From NCBI RefSeq assembly GCF_003987065.1, contig NZ_PIPY01000004.1, positions 62,001 to 126,000 of the forward strand: a stretch of 64,000 bases of DNA, written 5' to 3'. Shown in pieces: positions 27,473 to 36,732 of the stretch. How positions within the stretch are numbered: the stretch's first letter is position 1; the number at the start of each line of letters is the position of its first letter. This DNA is from Pseudidiomarina insulisalsae (GTDB taxonomy: Bacteria; Pseudomonadota; Gammaproteobacteria; Enterobacterales; Alteromonadaceae). Below the pieces are notes generated by a model, which was not told the origin of the DNA, did not search any database, and was given only the letters and a program-made list of their open reading frames with translations. The translations under genes were made by a program, and so were the position numbers.

Positions 27473-28437
27473 TATTGCTCCTTAGTTTTCGATGCGGGCA
27501 GCTCAGGTGCCAGCAAACGCTCGCCCCGATAGCTGGCAACCTTACCAAAACGCTCGTGTTCGCCGTTCCATTCGCGTTGGGCAATGCGAATGCGCTCAGC
27601 GTCACTACTGACGAAGTTCCACCACATTTGTACCGGCTGGGCAAAGGCTTCGCCGCCAATGACCATGACCAGCGTGTCCGCCGCCAGTTCAATAGTGACT
27701 GATTTGCGGCCGCTGCCAAGATAAAGCAGTTCATGCGCCACTGCCGTTTTACCCAGCAGATCAGCACGACCGCTGACGACATAAAGACCATACTCATAGT
27801 CGGCTTCCAGTTGCAGTTCAGCCACAGCCACGCGTGGTGTTTTTAACTGCATGGCAAAGGTTGGATGAAACTGTAATGCCGGTGAGTGATAGCGCCGTTC
27901 GCCGGCAACATAGTCACCGATCACCAGTGTCGCCTGGCACTCACCAAGCGCGAACTGCGGCAGGTTCTTGTAATGATCAAAGCGCGCTGTAGTTGCTTCA
28001 TTCGCCTCGGGCAATGCCGCCCAGAGCTGCAGGCCGTGCAATGGATCTTGTACCTGCGCGGCGGCGACTTCTGCATGGGAAATACCGTTGCCGGCGGTCA
28101 TCAGGTTAAGTTCGCCGGCGCGCAACGGTTGCTCGTAGCCGAGGCTATCCTGATGAAGTAACTGTCCCGACAGCAACCAGGTAATGGTCTGCAGGCCAAT
28201 ATGCGGGTGGGGTGGAATATCAAACTGACGGTAATCAGCCGTGGCCACGGGTCCGAAATGATCGACAAAGCACCAGGGCCCTATCATTCGTAACTGGCGT
28301 TGCGGTAAGCTGCGAAAGACACGCATTTGGGGCGTCAGCTGGCGCGCCTGTGCGGGTACCACCAGCGCGTCGCGGCGCAGGTGCGCGGATTCACAAGGTA
28401 CAGGTTGGTCTTCACTATCGGCACGGGTTCGCGTCAT
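27472..28437 (-). CDS. Pirin family protein
   Basis: Double-cupin pirin of 321 residues. The metal-binding motif HPHIGLQTITWLL, then the HxD and HAE segments (LLHQDSLG, GISHAEV), matches bacterial pirins; some (E. coli YhhW) oxidise quercetin and others bind regulators or pyruvate dehydrogenase. Cytoplasmic. The function in this organism is open. Coupled to the downstream membrane-anchored gene. Confidence 0.92.
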   Translation of the reverse strand: MTRTRADSEDQPVPCESAHLRRDALVVPAQARQLTPQMRVFRSLPQRQLRMIGPWCFVDHFGPVATADYRQFDIPPHPHIGLQTITWLLSGQLLHQDSLGYEQPLRAGELNLMTAGNGISHAEVAAAQVQDPLHGLQLWAALPEANEATTARFDHYKNLPQFALGECQATLVIGDYVAGERRYHSPALQFHPTFAMQLKTPRVAVAELQLEADYEYGLYVVSGRADLLGKTAVAHELLYLGSGRKSVTIELAADTLVMVIGGEAFAQPVQMWWNFVSSDAERIRIAQREWNGEHERFGKVASYRGERLLAPELPASKTKEQ

Positions 28438-28569
28438 TAGGGGTCTCCATCAGGTGCGCTTGCTCTTGCAGTATGCCAAAGCCAGGCATAAAGGTCGATA
28501 TACGACTATACGCTGACTTCCTTCTTCGACTAAGATTAGTTAAGGTGAGATATCTTACAAGGAGCCACT

Positions 28570-28746
28570 ATGATTCACGCTATCATATTGATTATCATCG
28601 GTATCGCTCTCATGTTGAGCGGCATCTGGGAACAGCGGTTGTTCACTATCGTACTCGGTGCGGTGATTGAATTGGTAGGCTGGGGTTGGTTTTTCCTGAA
28701 GTGGCGGGCACTCAAGAAAGAAGAGCGGATGGATAACAATGAATAG
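28570..28746 (+). CDS. Small membrane protein, 58 aa
   Basis: 58 residues starting MIHAIILIIIGIALML, with two hydrophobic stretches (about 2-17 and 24-43) around SGIWEQR, and a charged tail ending in ERMDNNE. A strong AAGGAG lies 7 bases before the ATG, and the gene overlaps the next one by 8 bp, so it is clearly translated as the first gene of this row. No family recognised; it is below common length cut-offs. Confidence 0.75.
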   Translation: MIHAIILIIIGIALMLSGIWEQRLFTIVLGAVIELVGWGWFFLKWRALKKEERMDNNE

Positions 28747-29023
28747 CACAGTGGGAAAGCGAATTGCCGCATTGGCCATCATGGTGATCGGTGTTTTAAG
28801 CGCGGTATTGGCGCCTGAGGGCGAAACCGTGGTGCGTTGGGTCGGTATCTTTTTGCTGATCGTAGGGGTGTATTTTCTGGTCACGCAGAAAGCCAGTTCG
28901 GAACAGCGTCAGCATACCGCACAGCAACGTACTGATGTACCGCCGCTACGCTGGTATCAATCAGCCATTCTGTGGGTACCGGTTGTCGCCATTATCATCG
29001 GTATTTTGGCATTTATTCTGTAA
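28739..29023 (+). CDS. Small two-helix membrane protein
   Basis: 94 residues with a hydrophobic N-terminal region (about 10-48, probably two helices split by APEGETVVR), a polar Gln-rich segment and a C-terminal helix (about 72-94). Start overlaps the 58-aa gene by 8 bp. Function unknown; co-transcription with pxpABC is suggested by the short gaps. Confidence 0.7.
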   Translation: MNSTVGKRIAALAIMVIGVLSAVLAPEGETVVRWVGIFLLIVGVYFLVTQKASSEQRQHTAQQRTDVPPLRWYQSAILWVPVVAIIIGILAFIL

Positions 29024-29045
29024 ACCTCAGCACGGAGTCGCCTGA

Positions 29046-29450
29046 ATGTTGTCACTTACCAAGCGTTTAGTGATTTTGGCCGGACTGGTTGGACTGCTGT
29101 TTTATAACGCCACAGTTGAGCAGTTATGGGCAACCATCGTCGATTATCAGCTGAACTGGTATAAATTGGGTGTGCCGCTGGCCTGGGGGCTGATTATTGG
29201 CGCGCTTGTTCAGTTGATCGGAATTTCTCAGCTTCGCAAATGGCTGGAACCGTTAACTTTTATCAGCGCTTCGCTGACCACCCTGGGGCTGACAGGTGCG
29301 GCCGCCGTTTATGCGGCACATCAGCAGGCGGGCTTGTTATTGCCACCGCTGATGATCAGCGCCATCGGTCTGGGGCTCTACTTGTTGGTCTATAGCTATG
29401 CCCGGTTTGGCAAGGCACAAGCGGATAAACCTGAAAACACAGAGTCGTAA
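29046..29450 (+). CDS. Membrane protein of unknown function
   Basis: 134 residues with about four hydrophobic helices (7-20, 42-60, 70-90, 97-117) and a charged tail. Ends only 2 bp before pxpA. No family recognised. Its place directly before the 5-oxoprolinase genes, where some bacteria encode DUF969/DUF979 membrane proteins, makes an accessory or transport role possible but unproven. Confidence 0.7.
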   Translation: MLSLTKRLVILAGLVGLLFYNATVEQLWATIVDYQLNWYKLGVPLAWGLIIGALVQLIGISQLRKWLEPLTFISASLTTLGLTGAAAVYAAHQQAGLLLPPLMISAIGLGLYLLVYSYARFGKAQADKPENTES

Positions 29451-29452
29451 CC

Positions 29453-30193
29453 ATGGACTTGAACTGTGATTTAGGTGAGGGCTATGGGGTATGGCGTATG
29501 GGGGACGACGCCGCAGTCATGCCCTATATTGATCGGGCCAACATTGCCTGTGGCTTTCATGCCGGTGATTTTGCCATTATGCAAGCGACGGTGCGGCTGG
29601 CAAAACAACACGGCACTATGATCGGCGCACATCCGAGTTATCCTGACCGCCATGGTTTTGGGCGCCGCTCAATGGTCGTCAGTGCTGATGAGTTACGTGC
29701 GCAGCTGCTTTATCAGATTGGCGCGCTGGAAGCGATCTGCCAGGCCGAGCAGGTGCCACTGCTTTATGTGAAACCCCATGGGGCACTTTACAATGACATG
29801 CAGGCAGACAGTCAGATTTTCACGACCGTGGTGCGCACTTTAAGCGAACTCAACCGCGGTCGCACTCAACCGCTGCAGCTGATGACGCTGGCGAAACTGC
29901 AACGTGAAACTGAATTAGATATCGCGGCGCGGCACGGCGTTGAGTTGATCTTCGAGGCATTCGCGGATCGTTGCTATGAAAGCAATGGCCAGTTACGGGC
30001 GCGACAGTTTGAGGGCGCGGTACTACACACGCAGGACGCGATTGTAGCCCAGGCGCTGGCTTTCGCCGAACAACGCTCAATTACCGCCCATGACGGCAGC
30101 GAGTTACTGCTTAGTGCCGATACGCTTTGCGTGCATGGTGACAACCCTCAGGCGCTGGCCGCAGTGCAGGCCATTCGCGAGCGTTTGTCATGA
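29453..30193 (+). CDS. pxpA: 5-oxoprolinase subunit A
   Basis: LamB/YcsF-family subunit of the ATP-dependent prokaryotic 5-oxoprolinase that opens pyroglutamate to glutamate. 246 residues with the signature start DLNCDLGEGYGVW, ANIACGFHAGD, GAHPSYPDR and KPHGALYN. The three pxp genes are consecutive and overlapping, the usual arrangement. ATGA overlap with pxpB. Confidence 0.96.
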   Translation: MDLNCDLGEGYGVWRMGDDAAVMPYIDRANIACGFHAGDFAIMQATVRLAKQHGTMIGAHPSYPDRHGFGRRSMVVSADELRAQLLYQIGALEAICQAEQVPLLYVKPHGALYNDMQADSQIFTTVVRTLSELNRGRTQPLQLMTLAKLQRETELDIAARHGVELIFEAFADRCYESNGQLRARQFEGAVLHTQDAIVAQALAFAEQRSITAHDGSELLLSADTLCVHGDNPQALAAVQAIRERLS

Positions 30194-30876
30194 TGCAATG
30201 GCAGTTTCAGACCGCAGCGCCCGACGCGCTGATGGTCAGTTTCGCGCAGCAGATTCAGCTGCAAATTAACCAGAAAGTGCAGCAACTGGCAGCACGCTTG
30301 CGTCACGAGGTCGCAGGCGTTTTTGAGGTCGTACCAAGCTATCAGACGCTGCTGGTTTATTACGATATTCTGCAATTGAACGAACGTCAGTTACGCCACC
30401 TGCTTGAGCCCATCGTGAATGAGGTGCTTAGCAGCGACACCGAAGCGCAGGACGAGAAGGCGCAGCTACATACCATCGATGTCTGTTATGACCCTGAACT
30501 GGCAGCAGATCTCAAGGCTGCCGCGCAGTTTCTTAACAGCAGTGTTGATGAGGTCGCGGCGCTGCACAGCGCCACCACCTATCATGTTTATGCGCTGGGC
30601 TTTGCTCCGGGGTTTGCCTATTTGGGTGATGTTCCGCAGGCGTTACGCATGCCCCGCCATGACTCGCCACGCGAGAAAGTACCCAAGGGGAGTGTGGCCA
30701 TTGCCGGACAGCAAACAGCTATTTATCCGCGCACTTCGCCCGGTGGCTGGCAGATTATTGGCCGTGCCGTTCACTGGCCACGTCTGCAGGCTGGCGATAA
30801 GGTCAAATTTCAGTCCATAAGCCGCGCTGATTACGATCGGCAACTGGCCCGACAGAGCGAGCCTGGCCATGACTGA
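30190..30876 (+). CDS. pxpB: 5-oxoprolinase subunit B (KipI type)
   Basis: 228 residues of the allophanate hydrolase subunit 1 (AHS1/KipI) family. The motif GFAPGFAYLGDVP and the ending PRTSPGGWQIIGR are diagnostic. Works with PxpA and PxpC to hydrolyse 5-oxoproline; Bacillus KipI was first named as a kinase inhibitor. Overlaps pxpC by 8 bp. Confidence 0.95.
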   Translation: MMQWQFQTAAPDALMVSFAQQIQLQINQKVQQLAARLRHEVAGVFEVVPSYQTLLVYYDILQLNERQLRHLLEPIVNEVLSSDTEAQDEKAQLHTIDVCYDPELAADLKAAAQFLNSSVDEVAALHSATTYHVYALGFAPGFAYLGDVPQALRMPRHDSPREKVPKGSVAIAGQQTAIYPRTSPGGWQIIGRAVHWPRLQAGDKVKFQSISRADYDRQLARQSEPGHD

Positions 30877-31813
30877 AGTGCTCCAGGTGCAACGCCCGGG
30901 ACTGCTGGCAACGCTGCAGGATTACGGCCGCTACGGCCACCTTGCTGAGGGCATCACCCATGGCGGGCCAATGGATGAACGCGCCTTTTTGTGGGGCAAC
31001 AGGTTATTGGGAAATGCGTTCAATGCGGCACAGATTGAAATAACCCTGGGCCAGTTTCAGGCAACCTTTTTGCAGGAGACCTTATTTGTGGTTACCGGCG
31101 CCGATTTCCCGCTCAAGCTGAACGGCGCGCCGGTAAAAACCTGGCGCGTAGTGCGCGCGCAAGCCGGCGATCAATTGCAGCTGGGTGTGAATGACCGCGG
31201 TTTACGCTGTTATCTGGCTGTTGCCGGTGGTTTTCAGGCAGATCCCGTATTTGGCAGCGTCGCCACCGTGGTACGCGACGAGCTGGGCGGGTTGCGGCAA
31301 AATGGCAGTCCCTTGCAAGCAGGCGATAAGCTTACGACCGGCCAGCCGCGCACGAAAACGCTGGAAACCCGACGTCCCAGCAGTCGTCTGAACTTAACCA
31401 TTGCCAAACAGCCGACCTTGTCAGTAGTGCCTGCTGCGCAGTGGTCGCAGTTTAGCCGGGCGGCGCGCGAGCAATTCGTCGGGCAGTCTTATGAGGTAAC
31501 CGCCAAACAGGACCGTATGGGCATAAGACTCAGCGGCGCCGAGGCGCTGCCTGACGTGCCCGAAGGGATGATTTCCGAGCCGCTGCCAATGGGCAGTATT
31601 CAGGTGCCGGCCAACGGCCAACCCATTGTGATGATGAATGATCATCAGACCCTCGGTGGTTATCCAAAAATAGGTGTACTCAGCTGGACCTCACGCAGTG
31701 TGCTGGCGCAATTGCCAGCTGGCCGCAAAGTGCAGTTTCGCTGGCAGGGACTGGAAGAAGCGCAGCGCGAATTAAGACAAGTATGGCGGTTTTTTAATAT
31801 TACCCGTAACTGA
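30869..31813 (+). CDS. pxpC: 5-oxoprolinase subunit C (KipA type)
   Basis: 314 residues of the AHS2 family, often labelled biotin-dependent carboxyltransferase. It shows [20 protein letters not shown] near the start in pieces expected of the family, the SNRMG-like segment [12 protein letters not shown] and the C-terminal [10 protein letters not shown]. Completes the PxpABC enzyme. Confidence 0.95.
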   Translation: MTEVLQVQRPGLLATLQDYGRYGHLAEGITHGGPMDERAFLWGNRLLGNAFNAAQIEITLGQFQATFLQETLFVVTGADFPLKLNGAPVKTWRVVRAQAGDQLQLGVNDRGLRCYLAVAGGFQADPVFGSVATVVRDELGGLRQNGSPLQAGDKLTTGQPRTKTLETRRPSSRLNLTIAKQPTLSVVPAAQWSQFSRAAREQFVGQSYEVTAKQDRMGIRLSGAEALPDVPEGMISEPLPMGSIQVPANGQPIVMMNDHQTLGGYPKIGVLSWTSRSVLAQLPAGRKVQFRWQGLEEAQRELRQVWRFFNITRN

Positions 31814-31837
31814 GTGACGACTCGCTGTGGCCAAGCC

Positions 31838-31866
31838 TTGCCAGAGCGCCAATAAACTGCGATCAT
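31838..31866 (+). promoter_or_regulatory. glnS promoter candidate
   Basis: TTGCCA (31838-31843), 17 bp, GATCAT (31861-31866); five of six and four of six matches to the sigma70 consensus. It would give a leader of about 33 bases carrying GGAGAAG. Confidence 0.4.
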
Positions 31867-31905
31867 AACGCTCTTTTTTGGAACGAGATTGGAGAAGTAA
31901 CGTCC

Positions 31906-33567
31906 ATGGCAGCCGACGCGCCTCGCAGTAACTTTATTCGCCAAATTATCGATAAGGATCTGGCCAGTGGCAAGCACGACCAAGTGCATACCCGCTTTCC
32001 GCCAGAGCCGAATGGCTTTTTGCATATTGGCCATGCCAAGTCGATTGTCCTGAACTTTGGTATCGCTGAAGACTACCAGGGGCAATGTAACTTGCGTTTT
32101 GACGACACTAATCCGCTGAAAGAAAAAGTGGATTACGTGAACTCGATCCAGGAAGACGTGCGTTGGCTGGGCTATCACTGGGAAGGCAAGCCACGTTATT
32201 CATCAGATTACTTTGATCAGTTACATGCTTATGCAGTGGAGCTGATCGAAAAAGGTCTCGCCTACGTTGATTTCTCAACCCAGGAAGCTATGCGGGAAAT
32301 GCGCGGCACGCTGAAAGAGCCGGGCGTTAACAGCCCTTACCGTGATACTTCGGTGGAAGAAAACCTTAAGCATTTTGCCGATATGACTGCCGGTAAATAC
32401 GAGGAAGGTAAGGCTGCGCTGCGGGCAAAAATCGACATGAGCTCACCGTTTATGGTGCTGCGTGATCCGGTCATCTATCGGGTGCGCTTTGCTCATCACC
32501 ACCAGACCGGTGACAAGTGGTGCGTGTATCCGATGTACGATTTTACCCACTGTATCTCGGACGCACTGGAAGGTATTACGCACTCACTTTGTACGTTGGA
32601 GTTTCAGGACAATCGCCGTCTCTATGACTGGGTGCTGGACAATATCAGCATTGATTGTCATCCACAGCAGATCGAGTTCTCGCGCTTAAACCTGCAATAC
32701 ACGGTCATGAGCAAGCGTAAGCTGAACCTGCTGGTGGAAGAGGGCAAAGTAAGTGGTTGGGACGACCCACGTATGCCTACCATTGCCGGTATGCGCCGTC
32801 GCGGCTACACCCCGGATTCCATTCGCGAATTCTGTCACCGTATCGGTGTTACCAAGATGGATAACCAGGTCGAAATGAGCATGCTGGAAGCCTGCATTCG
32901 TGACGAGCTGAACCAGCAGGCGCCGCGGGCCATGGCGGTCATTGATCCGGTACGTCTGGTAATTGAAAACTATCCTGAAGGTGAAGTAGAGCAGTTACAG
33001 GCGCCGAATCATCCGAATGATGAAAGTATGGGCAGCCGTGAAGTGCCGTTTGCGCGCGAGTTATTTATTGAGCGCGAAGATTTCCGTGAGTCAGCGAATA
33101 AAAAGTACAAGCGTCTGGTGCTCGATAAAGAAGTACGCTTGCGCAACGCTTATGTGATTAAAGCTGAGCGTGTGGAAAAAGATGCTGATGGCAACATCAC
33201 CACCATTTTCTGCAGCTATGATGCGGATACTTTGGGTAAAGATCCGGCCGACGGCCGTAAAGTGAAAGGCGTGATCCACTGGGTCGCTGCTGATCATGCC
33301 AAGCCGGCTGAGTTCCGACTGTACGACCGTTTGTTCCAGGTACCTAATCCAGGCGCTGAAGAGGACTTTTTCAGCACGCTTAATCCGCAGTCACTGATTG
33401 TCAAGCAAGGCTTTGTGGAGCCGAGTCTGGCGCAGGCGGAAGCGGAAAAGTCGTATCAGTTTGAACGTATTGGCTACTTTTGTGCGGACAGCAAGGACAG
33501 CTCAGCAGAACAGCTGGTCTTTAATCAGACCGTTGGATTGCGCGATACCTGGAGTGACGAGGCCTGA
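31906..33567 (+). CDS. glnS: Glutaminyl-tRNA synthetase
   Basis: Charges tRNA-Gln with glutamine in the cytoplasm. 553 residues (E. coli 554). The class I HIGH motif is in [12 protein letters not shown] (about 45) and the KMSKS counterpart is VMSKRKL (about 268); the catalytic core is followed by the two anticodon-binding beta-barrels. Ribosome site GGAGAAG. A perfect 6-bp hairpin at the stop (33558-33573) lacks a T-run. Confidence 0.98.
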   Translation: MAADAPRSNFIRQIIDKDLASGKHDQVHTRFPPEPNGFLHIGHAKSIVLNFGIAEDYQGQCNLRFDDTNPLKEKVDYVNSIQEDVRWLGYHWEGKPRYSSDYFDQLHAYAVELIEKGLAYVDFSTQEAMREMRGTLKEPGVNSPYRDTSVEENLKHFADMTAGKYEEGKAALRAKIDMSSPFMVLRDPVIYRVRFAHHHQTGDKWCVYPMYDFTHCISDALEGITHSLCTLEFQDNRRLYDWVLDNISIDCHPQQIEFSRLNLQYTVMSKRKLNLLVEEGKVSGWDDPRMPTIAGMRRRGYTPDSIREFCHRIGVTKMDNQVEMSMLEACIRDELNQQAPRAMAVIDPVRLVIENYPEGEVEQLQAPNHPNDESMGSREVPFARELFIEREDFRESANKKYKRLVLDKEVRLRNAYVIKAERVEKDADGNITTIFCSYDADTLGKDPADGRKVKGVIHWVAADHAKPAEFRLYDRLFQVPNPGAEEDFFSTLNPQSLIVKQGFVEPSLAQAEAEKSYQFERIGYFCADSKDSSAEQLVFNQTVGLRDTWSDEA

Positions 33568-33598
33568 GCCTCGCCACATCCTGATGGGCGGCGACTGA

Positions 33599-34417
33599 TT
33601 AATTCAGCGTCGCCAGTTCAATGCGGGCAGCCGCGCCGTAAAGCGCACTGGAGTCGCCCGCAACTTTCCCTTCTGGCGTAATGGTTGGCCATAGCGGCGG
33701 CAGCGACGCCAGAATGGCTTCAACTTCCGCAATTGCCTCAGCATTAGCTTCGCGCTGAACCTCAGTCAGTTCGTCCAGGCGTGAGCGAGCGATGGTGGTA
33801 AAGCCGTAAGCGTCCTGAAATTCATGTACGTTAACGACTTCGCCAGATTTGACACCAATGTCGTATTCTTCGCCCGCGGTGAGCAGCATAGTGCTTAAAC
33901 TCATCAGCACGTCCTTCACCTCTTTGCGCTGCACTTGCTCAGCATCTTTAATAGCAATGATCAGTGCGTCATAGGCAGCGTTTACCGCGTCATCGCCCTG
34001 TTCCTGATTCACCGCATCGGCAAGCGCGTTTAAGTGGTCGCCAAACCCCTCGACACCACGGGCGGAAAAGGCGGGAACCAGCGCCGCGTACAGCTCGTCT
34101 TCAGGGTGCTTCATATGCGTTTTGGCCATTGCCAGATGACCCTGGTCGTAAAGTTTCTTGCCCACGTAAAGGTGACCGCGAATCAGTCCCAGACGCGCCA
34201 GATATGCGCTGTCATTGACGCGCAAATCGACCATGCCTGAACCTTCGCCTTCGCCTTCACCCTCGCCTTCACCGGCGCCGGCAAAAGGTGCGATAATGGT
34301 CATGTTGTGTTGCTGATGACCATCTAAGTCATTGCTATTGTTATGGGCATTCGCTGCGGTAGTGGTGCCCAGTACGGCGGCGCCAACCGCCAGCCAGATT
34401 TTACGTTTCTCGTGCAT
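33599..34417 (-). CDS. Secreted Glu-Gly-repeat protein of unknown function, Fur-box neighbour
   Basis: 272 residues from ATG 34417, chosen because GAAGGG precedes it and a signal peptide follows (MHEKRKIWLAVGAAV to AANA-H). After a His/Asn-rich start (NNSNDLDGHQQHN) comes a Gly-Glu repeat (about 49-59) and then an all-helical domain with many His and acidic residues (GHLAMAKTHMKHPEDELY). I recognise no family with certainty; it recalls periplasmic helical iron or copper binders. It diverges from a PiuC-like gene across a Fur-like box, so an iron-related role is the best inference. Confidence 0.75.
   Translation of the reverse strand: MHEKRKIWLAVGAAVLGTTTAANAHNNSNDLDGHQQHNMTIIAPFAGAGEGEGEGEGEGSGMVDLRVNDSAYLARLGLIRGHLYVGKKLYDQGHLAMAKTHMKHPEDELYAALVPAFSARGVEGFGDHLNALADAVNQEQGDDAVNAAYDALIIAIKDAEQVQRKEVKDVLMSLSTMLLTAGEEYDIGVKSGEVVNVHEFQDAYGFTTIARSRLDELTEVQREANAEAIAEVEAILASLPPLWPTITPEGKVAGDSSALYGAAARIELATLN
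34242..34271 (-). repeat. Hexamer repeat encoding Glu-Gly
   Basis: Five near-identical 6-base units (CCTTCG and single-base variants on the plus strand) encode a (Gly-Glu) run in the secreted protein. Such a repeat can expand or contract in frame. Confidence 0.85.
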
Positions 34418-34477
34418 TTGTTGACCCTTCAGTTGCTTGTCTCTAGCGGGATTCGATATACTGCACATAATTCCACA

Positions 34478-34496
34478 AATGAGAGTCATTCTCAAT
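34478..34496. promoter_or_regulatory. Fur-like box in divergent promoter
   Basis: AATGAGAGTCATTCTCAAT is an imperfect 19-bp palindrome of the kind bound by Fur in Vibrio and Shewanella (consensus near AATGATAATCATTCTCATT). It lies 9 bases before the PiuC-like start and 60 bases before the divergent secreted-protein start. Confidence 0.7.
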
Positions 34497-34505
34497 AGCA
34501 AGCTT

Positions 34506-35156
34506 ATGATATTACATATCGAACAGGTCATTGATCCCGGTACTTTGTCAGTTATTCGCGAAAAATTAGCTCAGGAAAGCTTCAGCGATGGGACCGAAAG
34601 TGCAGGGTGGGCCGCCAGACAGGTTAAGAACAATCAGCAGCTACGCGCACCGCATCCTCTGATTGAACTGTTGCAAAAGCGTCTGGCCGGGCACGAGGTT
34701 GTGAAACTGGCCGCGCGGCCTGCGCAGTTCGTTAATGTCATGATTAATCGCTACGACATTGACCAGTCGTATGGTACTCATATGGATGATGCGCTTATGG
34801 GGCAGGTGCGCACCGATATGTCGTTTACGCTGGGCCTGACCCCGCTCAGCGACTACGAAGGCGGTGAACTGGTAATAGAAGACAGCTCCGGTGAGCGCTC
34901 CTGGCGCTTAGATGCCGGTGATGTGTTACTTTATCCGACGCAGTTTTTACATCGCGTGAATGCTGTCACCGCGGGTTCGCGGGTTGCTATGGTGGGCTGG
35001 ATCGAGAGCTTGTTACGCGAGCCACAGCAACGGGAAATCTGTTTTGATCTTTATCAGGCCATGCGCAGCGAATTTGACAAGCACGGTAAGTCGGCTAATT
35101 TTGACCTGTTAAGTAAAACCTACAACAATCTTCTGCGGCGCTGGAGCAAGCGCTAA
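34506..35156 (+). CDS. piuC: Fe(II)/2-oxoglutarate dioxygenase, PKHD-type hydroxylase PiuC
   Basis: 216 residues from ATG 34506; the open frame runs 23 codons further but that part is promoter and Fur box. The jelly-roll iron motif is complete: GTHMDDALM (His, Asp), the distal His in QFLHRVNAV and the 2-oxoglutarate Arg in GSRVAMVGW. PiuC genes are typically Fur-regulated and sit next to TonB siderophore receptors; here no receptor is adjacent. The substrate is unknown, probably a siderophore or a protein. Confidence 0.9.
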   Translation: MILHIEQVIDPGTLSVIREKLAQESFSDGTESAGWAARQVKNNQQLRAPHPLIELLQKRLAGHEVVKLAARPAQFVNVMINRYDIDQSYGTHMDDALMGQVRTDMSFTLGLTPLSDYEGGELVIEDSSGERSWRLDAGDVLLYPTQFLHRVNAVTAGSRVAMVGWIESLLREPQQREICFDLYQAMRSEFDKHGKSANFDLLSKTYNNLLRRWSKR

Positions 35157-35164
35157 GGCTTTCT

Positions 35165-35413
35165 ATGCAGTGTGTTTATCAGGCGGAAAATGTGGTCGAG
35201 GCAGAATTAGTCAAAGGTCTGCTCGAGGCGCATCATATTGCCTGTCATAGCGGTGGGTTTTACCTGCAGGGTGCGGTCGGCGATCTGGCTGCCAGTGGTT
35301 TTGCCAAGCTGTGGGTGGCCGACGAAGATGCGGCCCGGGCACTCACCCTGATTGAACAATATGAACAAGGCGAGTTTAAGCTCAGTGAAAGTGAGGAGAC
35401 TGACGCTGATTAA
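35165..35413 (+). CDS. DUF2007 family small protein
   Basis: 82 residues, soluble, with the DUF2007 pattern: an N-terminal beta-alpha unit on VYQAENVVEAELVKGLLEAHHI and a second half ending in VADEDAARALTLIEQYE. Described as putative signal-transducing or PII-like small proteins, with no firm function. Starts 8 bp after piuC, so likely co-transcribed. Ends converging on fur with a 4-bp overlap. Confidence 0.85.
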   Translation: MQCVYQAENVVEAELVKGLLEAHHIACHSGGFYLQGAVGDLAASGFAKLWVADEDAARALTLIEQYEQGEFKLSESEETDAD

Positions 35414-35856
35414 TCAGCGTCAGAGTGGTTATACTCGCAGGTTTCGGCGTTCTGGCATTCGCCATACAAGTACAAGCTATGATTGGTCAGCTTGATGTTA
35501 TTCGCCTGTGCCACCTGTAATTGGCGCTCTTCAATGACGTCGTCCTCAAACTCAAAGACATGACCACAGGTCAGACACACTAAATGATCGTGATGATCTT
35601 TCGCGCTTAATTCAAATACTGAGCGGCCACCTTCAAAATGGTGACGGGTGACAATACCGGCATCGTCAAACTGGTTTAAGACGCGGTAGACCGTGGCTAA
35701 GCCAATCTCTTCGTTCTTTTCCAGCAGAATTTTATACACGTCTTCAGCACTGATGTGCTGATTTTCGGGATTTTTCAGAATCTCCAGGATTTTGACCCGC
35801 GGAGACGTGACTTTCAGCCCTGCTTTTTTAAGTTGTTGTTCGCCGTTGCTGCTCAT
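35410..35856 (-). CDS. fur: Ferric uptake regulator
   Basis: Iron-sensing repressor, 148 residues (E. coli 148). Winged-helix DNA-binding half with GLATVYRVLNQFDDAGIV, then the dimer/metal half with KDHHDHLVCLTCG (regulatory metal and structural zinc ligands) and a C-terminal CQNAETCEYNH. Downstream of fldA on the same strand, the conserved enterobacterial-type order. Confidence 0.97.
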   Translation of the reverse strand: MSSNGEQQLKKAGLKVTSPRVKILEILKNPENQHISAEDVYKILLEKNEEIGLATVYRVLNQFDDAGIVTRHHFEGGRSVFELSAKDHHDHLVCLTCGHVFEFEDDVIEERQLQVAQANNIKLTNHSLYLYGECQNAETCEYNHSDAD

Positions 35857-35926
35857 CTATCTGCACTTTAGTTATCAATACCTGAGGCCATTATAGGCAA
35901 AGAATTATAAGAAAGGGAATGACCAG

Positions 35927-36451
35927 TTAAGCTAACTGGTCAAGCGCCATCTCATCACGTAGTTGTGCGCACCACTGCTGCACACGTTCTTTGGTCAATT
36001 CAGGCTGACGGTCTTCGTCAATACCCAAGCCGACAAAATGTTCGTCATCAACCAATGCGCGCGAGGCCTCAAATTGATAACCGGCGGTAGGCCAGTGGCC
36101 GATGATAATACCGCCGCGGGCTTCAACGATGTCACGCACCGTACCCATCGCGTCTAAAAAGTATTCAGCGTAGTCTTCCTGGTCGCCGCAGCCAAAAATA
36201 GCTACCAGTTTATTATTGAAATCAATTTCTTCCAGTTCGGGGAAGAAGTCGTCCCAGTCACACTGTGCTTCACCGTAATACCAGGTAGGAATGCCGAACA
36301 TGAGCAAATCGTACCCAGCAATATCTTCTTTGCTCGATTTTGCGATATCGTGCACATCAATCAGATTTTTGCCTAATTCTTTCTGGATCATTTGTGCGAC
36401 AGCTTCGGTATTGCCCGTATCGCTGCCGAAGAAAATTCCAACACTTGCCAT
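35927..36451 (-). CDS. fldA: Flavodoxin
   Basis: FMN electron carrier of 174 residues that replaces ferredoxin under iron limitation. The phosphate loop GSDTGNTEAVA and the flanking FMN loops (GIPTWYYGEAQCDWDD, GCGDQEDYAEYF) are intact. Lies 70 bp upstream of fur in the same direction; iron-responsive expression is expected. Confidence 0.96.
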   Translation of the reverse strand: MASVGIFFGSDTGNTEAVAQMIQKELGKNLIDVHDIAKSSKEDIAGYDLLMFGIPTWYYGEAQCDWDDFFPELEEIDFNNKLVAIFGCGDQEDYAEYFLDAMGTVRDIVEARGGIIIGHWPTAGYQFEASRALVDDEHFVGLGIDEDRQPELTKERVQQWCAQLRDEMALDQLA

Positions 36452-36493
36452 AGCTTTACTACTACCTTTGCGAAAAAAAGTGACGGCGCCAGC

Positions 36494-36709
36494 TTATAAG
36501 CCAGCTTCCCAGATAACTTGAATAATACCTTTAGCGATAAATCCGGCACAGCCCAGAAACAGGACTATCCAGACAAACCAGCGGCCGAATTTCGGCACAT
36601 CGCCTTTATTGAGTACGTCTTGTATTGCTAAACCAATGAGTACAAACAGGATCGCGATGGCAAAGTTTGTACCAAGAATCTCAATGGTTTCAAAATGCTC
36701 TGACAACAT
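36494..36709 (-). CDS. DUF2788-like small membrane protein
   Basis: 71 residues with two predicted helices (about 12-32 and 44-63). Matches my recollection of the DUF2788 family found beside fldA/fur in marine gammaproteobacteria; function unknown. First gene after a Fur-like box, 42 bp before fldA, so plausibly part of a Fur-responsive DUF2788-fldA-fur unit. Confidence 0.75.
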   Translation of the reverse strand: MLSEHFETIEILGTNFAIAILFVLIGLAIQDVLNKGDVPKFGRWFVWIVLFLGCAGFIAKGIIQVIWEAGL

Positions 36710-36732
36710 AACAGCGCTACCAGTTCGACGTT

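Noticed and set aside
33558-33613. Hairpins after glnS as terminator (CGAGGC/GCCTCG and GCGAC/GTCGC)
   Set aside because: No run of T follows either stem; may still be a bidirectional stabilising structure.
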